Shown piece by piece: positions 22,530 through 23,412 of a stretch of 23,412 bases of DNA. The stretch lies in assembly GCA_035545895.1 (NCBI GenBank), contig DASZXJ010000116.1, positions 1 to 23,412 of the forward strand, in the 5' to 3' direction. Both the position numbers and the translations under genes were made by a program. The notes under the pieces were generated by a model. The model was not told the origin of the DNA, did no database searches, and saw nothing but the letters and a program-made list of their open reading frames with translations. The stretch is from DASZXJ01 sp035545895. Its GTDB lineage: Bacteria > Planctomycetota > Phycisphaerae > Tepidisphaerales > Tepidisphaeraceae. Every line of letters begins with the position of its first letter. Within the stretch, counting starts at the first letter, position 1.

Positions 22530-23412
22530 ATGTTTGACTGGATACAAACACATATTCCCCCCTGGGTTTTCATTGCCTTTGTTGTGCATGGAGCGACCCT
22601 TGGCGCTGTGGCTTACATGATTTTGCTCGAGCGCAAGATCGCATCCTGGGTGCAGGACCGGATTGGCCCCAATCGAGTCGGGCCGTTAGGGTTGCTTCAG
22701 CCGATTGCCGATGGCTTGAAGTTCGTATTGAAAGAGGACTATCGGCCCAGCCATGTCGATGGGATTTTATTTACCCTCGCTCCGTGCATCATGATGGTGG
22801 TGGTGATCATTTCGGTCGCGGTGATTCCCTGGGGGGGAATCAAGCAAGCCACCGTGCCGGTTGGCGCGCCGATTACCGCCGGCGCGACGATCATCGCCCA
22901 GGATGCCAATACCGTCACCTATCAGTGGCCATTCCAGATCGCCAATCTAAACGTCGGCGTGCTGTATGTCGTCGCGGTGCTGTCGCTGAGCGTGTATGGA
23001 ATCGTCGTCGGCGGGTGGGCATCGAATAACAAGTATTCCTTCCTCGGCAGCCTGCGCGCGACCGCCAACATGATCTCCTACGAAATCCCGCTTGGCCTGT
23101 GCATCCTTTGCATCGTGCTGATGTTCGGCACGCTGGATCTGGGCGAGATCGTCAACAAACAGGCGTATATGTGGGGACATATCGTTCCCGCGTGGAATGT
23201 GTTTACCCAGCCGCTGGCGTTTTTGCTGTTCCTCGTCTGCATTCACGCCGAAGCCAATCGCGCGCCGTTTGATTTGGCTGAAGCCGAACAGGAACTGGTC
23301 GGCGGATATCACACCGAATATAGCGCCATGCGATTTGCCCTGTTCTTCCTCGGCGAATACCTGGGAATGATTACCACCAGTTGCGTCTGCGTCGCTCTCT
23401 TCTTCGGCGGCT
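22530..23412 (+). CDS. nuoH: NADH-quinone oxidoreductase subunit H (NuoH), 5' part
   Basis: An open frame from ATG 22530 to the right edge (294 codons). It is the membrane subunit of complex I that helps form the quinone-binding chamber next to NuoB/NuoD. Diagnostic stretches are LLERKIASWVQDRIGPNRVG, LQPIADGLKFVLKEDYRP, LNVGVLYVVAVLSLSVYGIV, GGWASNNKYSFLGSLRATAN, MISYEIPLGL and the quinone-site loop EANRAPFDLAEAEQELVGGY then HTEYSAMRFALFF. About 30 extra residues (IKQATVPVGAPITAGATI ... QDANTVTYQ) lie between the second and third helices compared with E. coli NuoH. There is no Shine-Dalgarno; the leader is an A-rich end of a dispersed repeat. The C-terminal helices lie outside the window. 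Confidence 0.96.
   Translation, partial: MFDWIQTHIPPWVFIAFVVHGATLGAVAYMILLERKIASWVQDRIGPNRVGPLGLLQPIADGLKFVLKEDYRPSHVDGILFTLAPCIMMVVVIISVAVIPWGGIKQATVPVGAPITAGATIIAQDANTVTYQWPFQIANLNVGVLYVVAVLSLSVYGIVVGGWASNNKYSFLGSLRATANMISYEIPLGLCILCIVLMFGTLDLGEIVNKQAYMWGHIVPAWNVFTQPLAFLLFLVCIHAEANRAPFDLAEAEQELVGGYHTEYSAMRFALFFLGEYLGMITTSCVCVALFFGG

Overview
The window looks like chromosomal DNA from a Gram-negative-type bacterium, most likely a planctomycete of the Phycisphaerae kind or a close relative. This is inferred from three things: sigma-54, MetH and complex I genes of that flavour, an ECF sigma gene followed by a large zinc-finger anti-sigma/DUF4349 membrane protein, and many dispersed palindromic repeats in and between genes. 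Shine-Dalgarno sites are weak or absent at many starts. Most of the window is clearly GC-rich; 4.1-6.1 kb is visibly AT-richer.

Layout. 1-2.0 kb: on the minus strand, the N-terminal part of an ABC exporter and a TroA/ZnuA-fold lipoprotein without its metal-binding histidines. A small Cys-rich ORF lies between them on the plus strand. 2.1-3.6 kb: rpoN. 3.65-4.13 kb: a non-coding stretch of repeats and palindromes. 4.13-6.10 kb: an AT-richer two-gene module with its own good promoter, an SAMHD1/YwfO-like HD phosphohydrolase followed by a YwgA-like protein. It abuts a stranded C-terminal fragment of a DUF4132-type gene, as if foreign DNA had replaced the rest of that gene. 6.5-9.9 kb: ECF sigma factor plus a 899-residue membrane anti-sigma protein with DUF4349 and further repeated modules.

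9.96-14.8 kb: an MFS exporter and two tandem paralogous multi-pass membrane proteins (probable GT-C glycosyltransferases). 14.9-20.1 kb: cobalamin-dependent methionine synthase (metH), a Nudix hydrolase resembling animal NUDT22, and an inositol-monophosphatase-family enzyme, closely spaced. 20.1-20.8 kb: an IS200-like REP-associated transposase with REP-like palindromes on both sides. 20.86 kb to the end: nuoG (without cluster N7 ligands) and the 5' part of nuoH, from respiratory complex I.

The most unusual theme is the number of palindromic repeats embedded in coding sequence. The clearest is a 99-bp element inserted in frame in the first GT-C paralogue and absent from its tandem copy. Others form gene ends or leaders (ECF sigma C-terminus, GT-C N-terminus, leaders of the anti-sigma gene, IMPase gene and nuoH). 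The best candidate for a discrete, poorly described system is the HD phosphohydrolase/YwgA-like pair. Its function cannot be settled from sequence alone.
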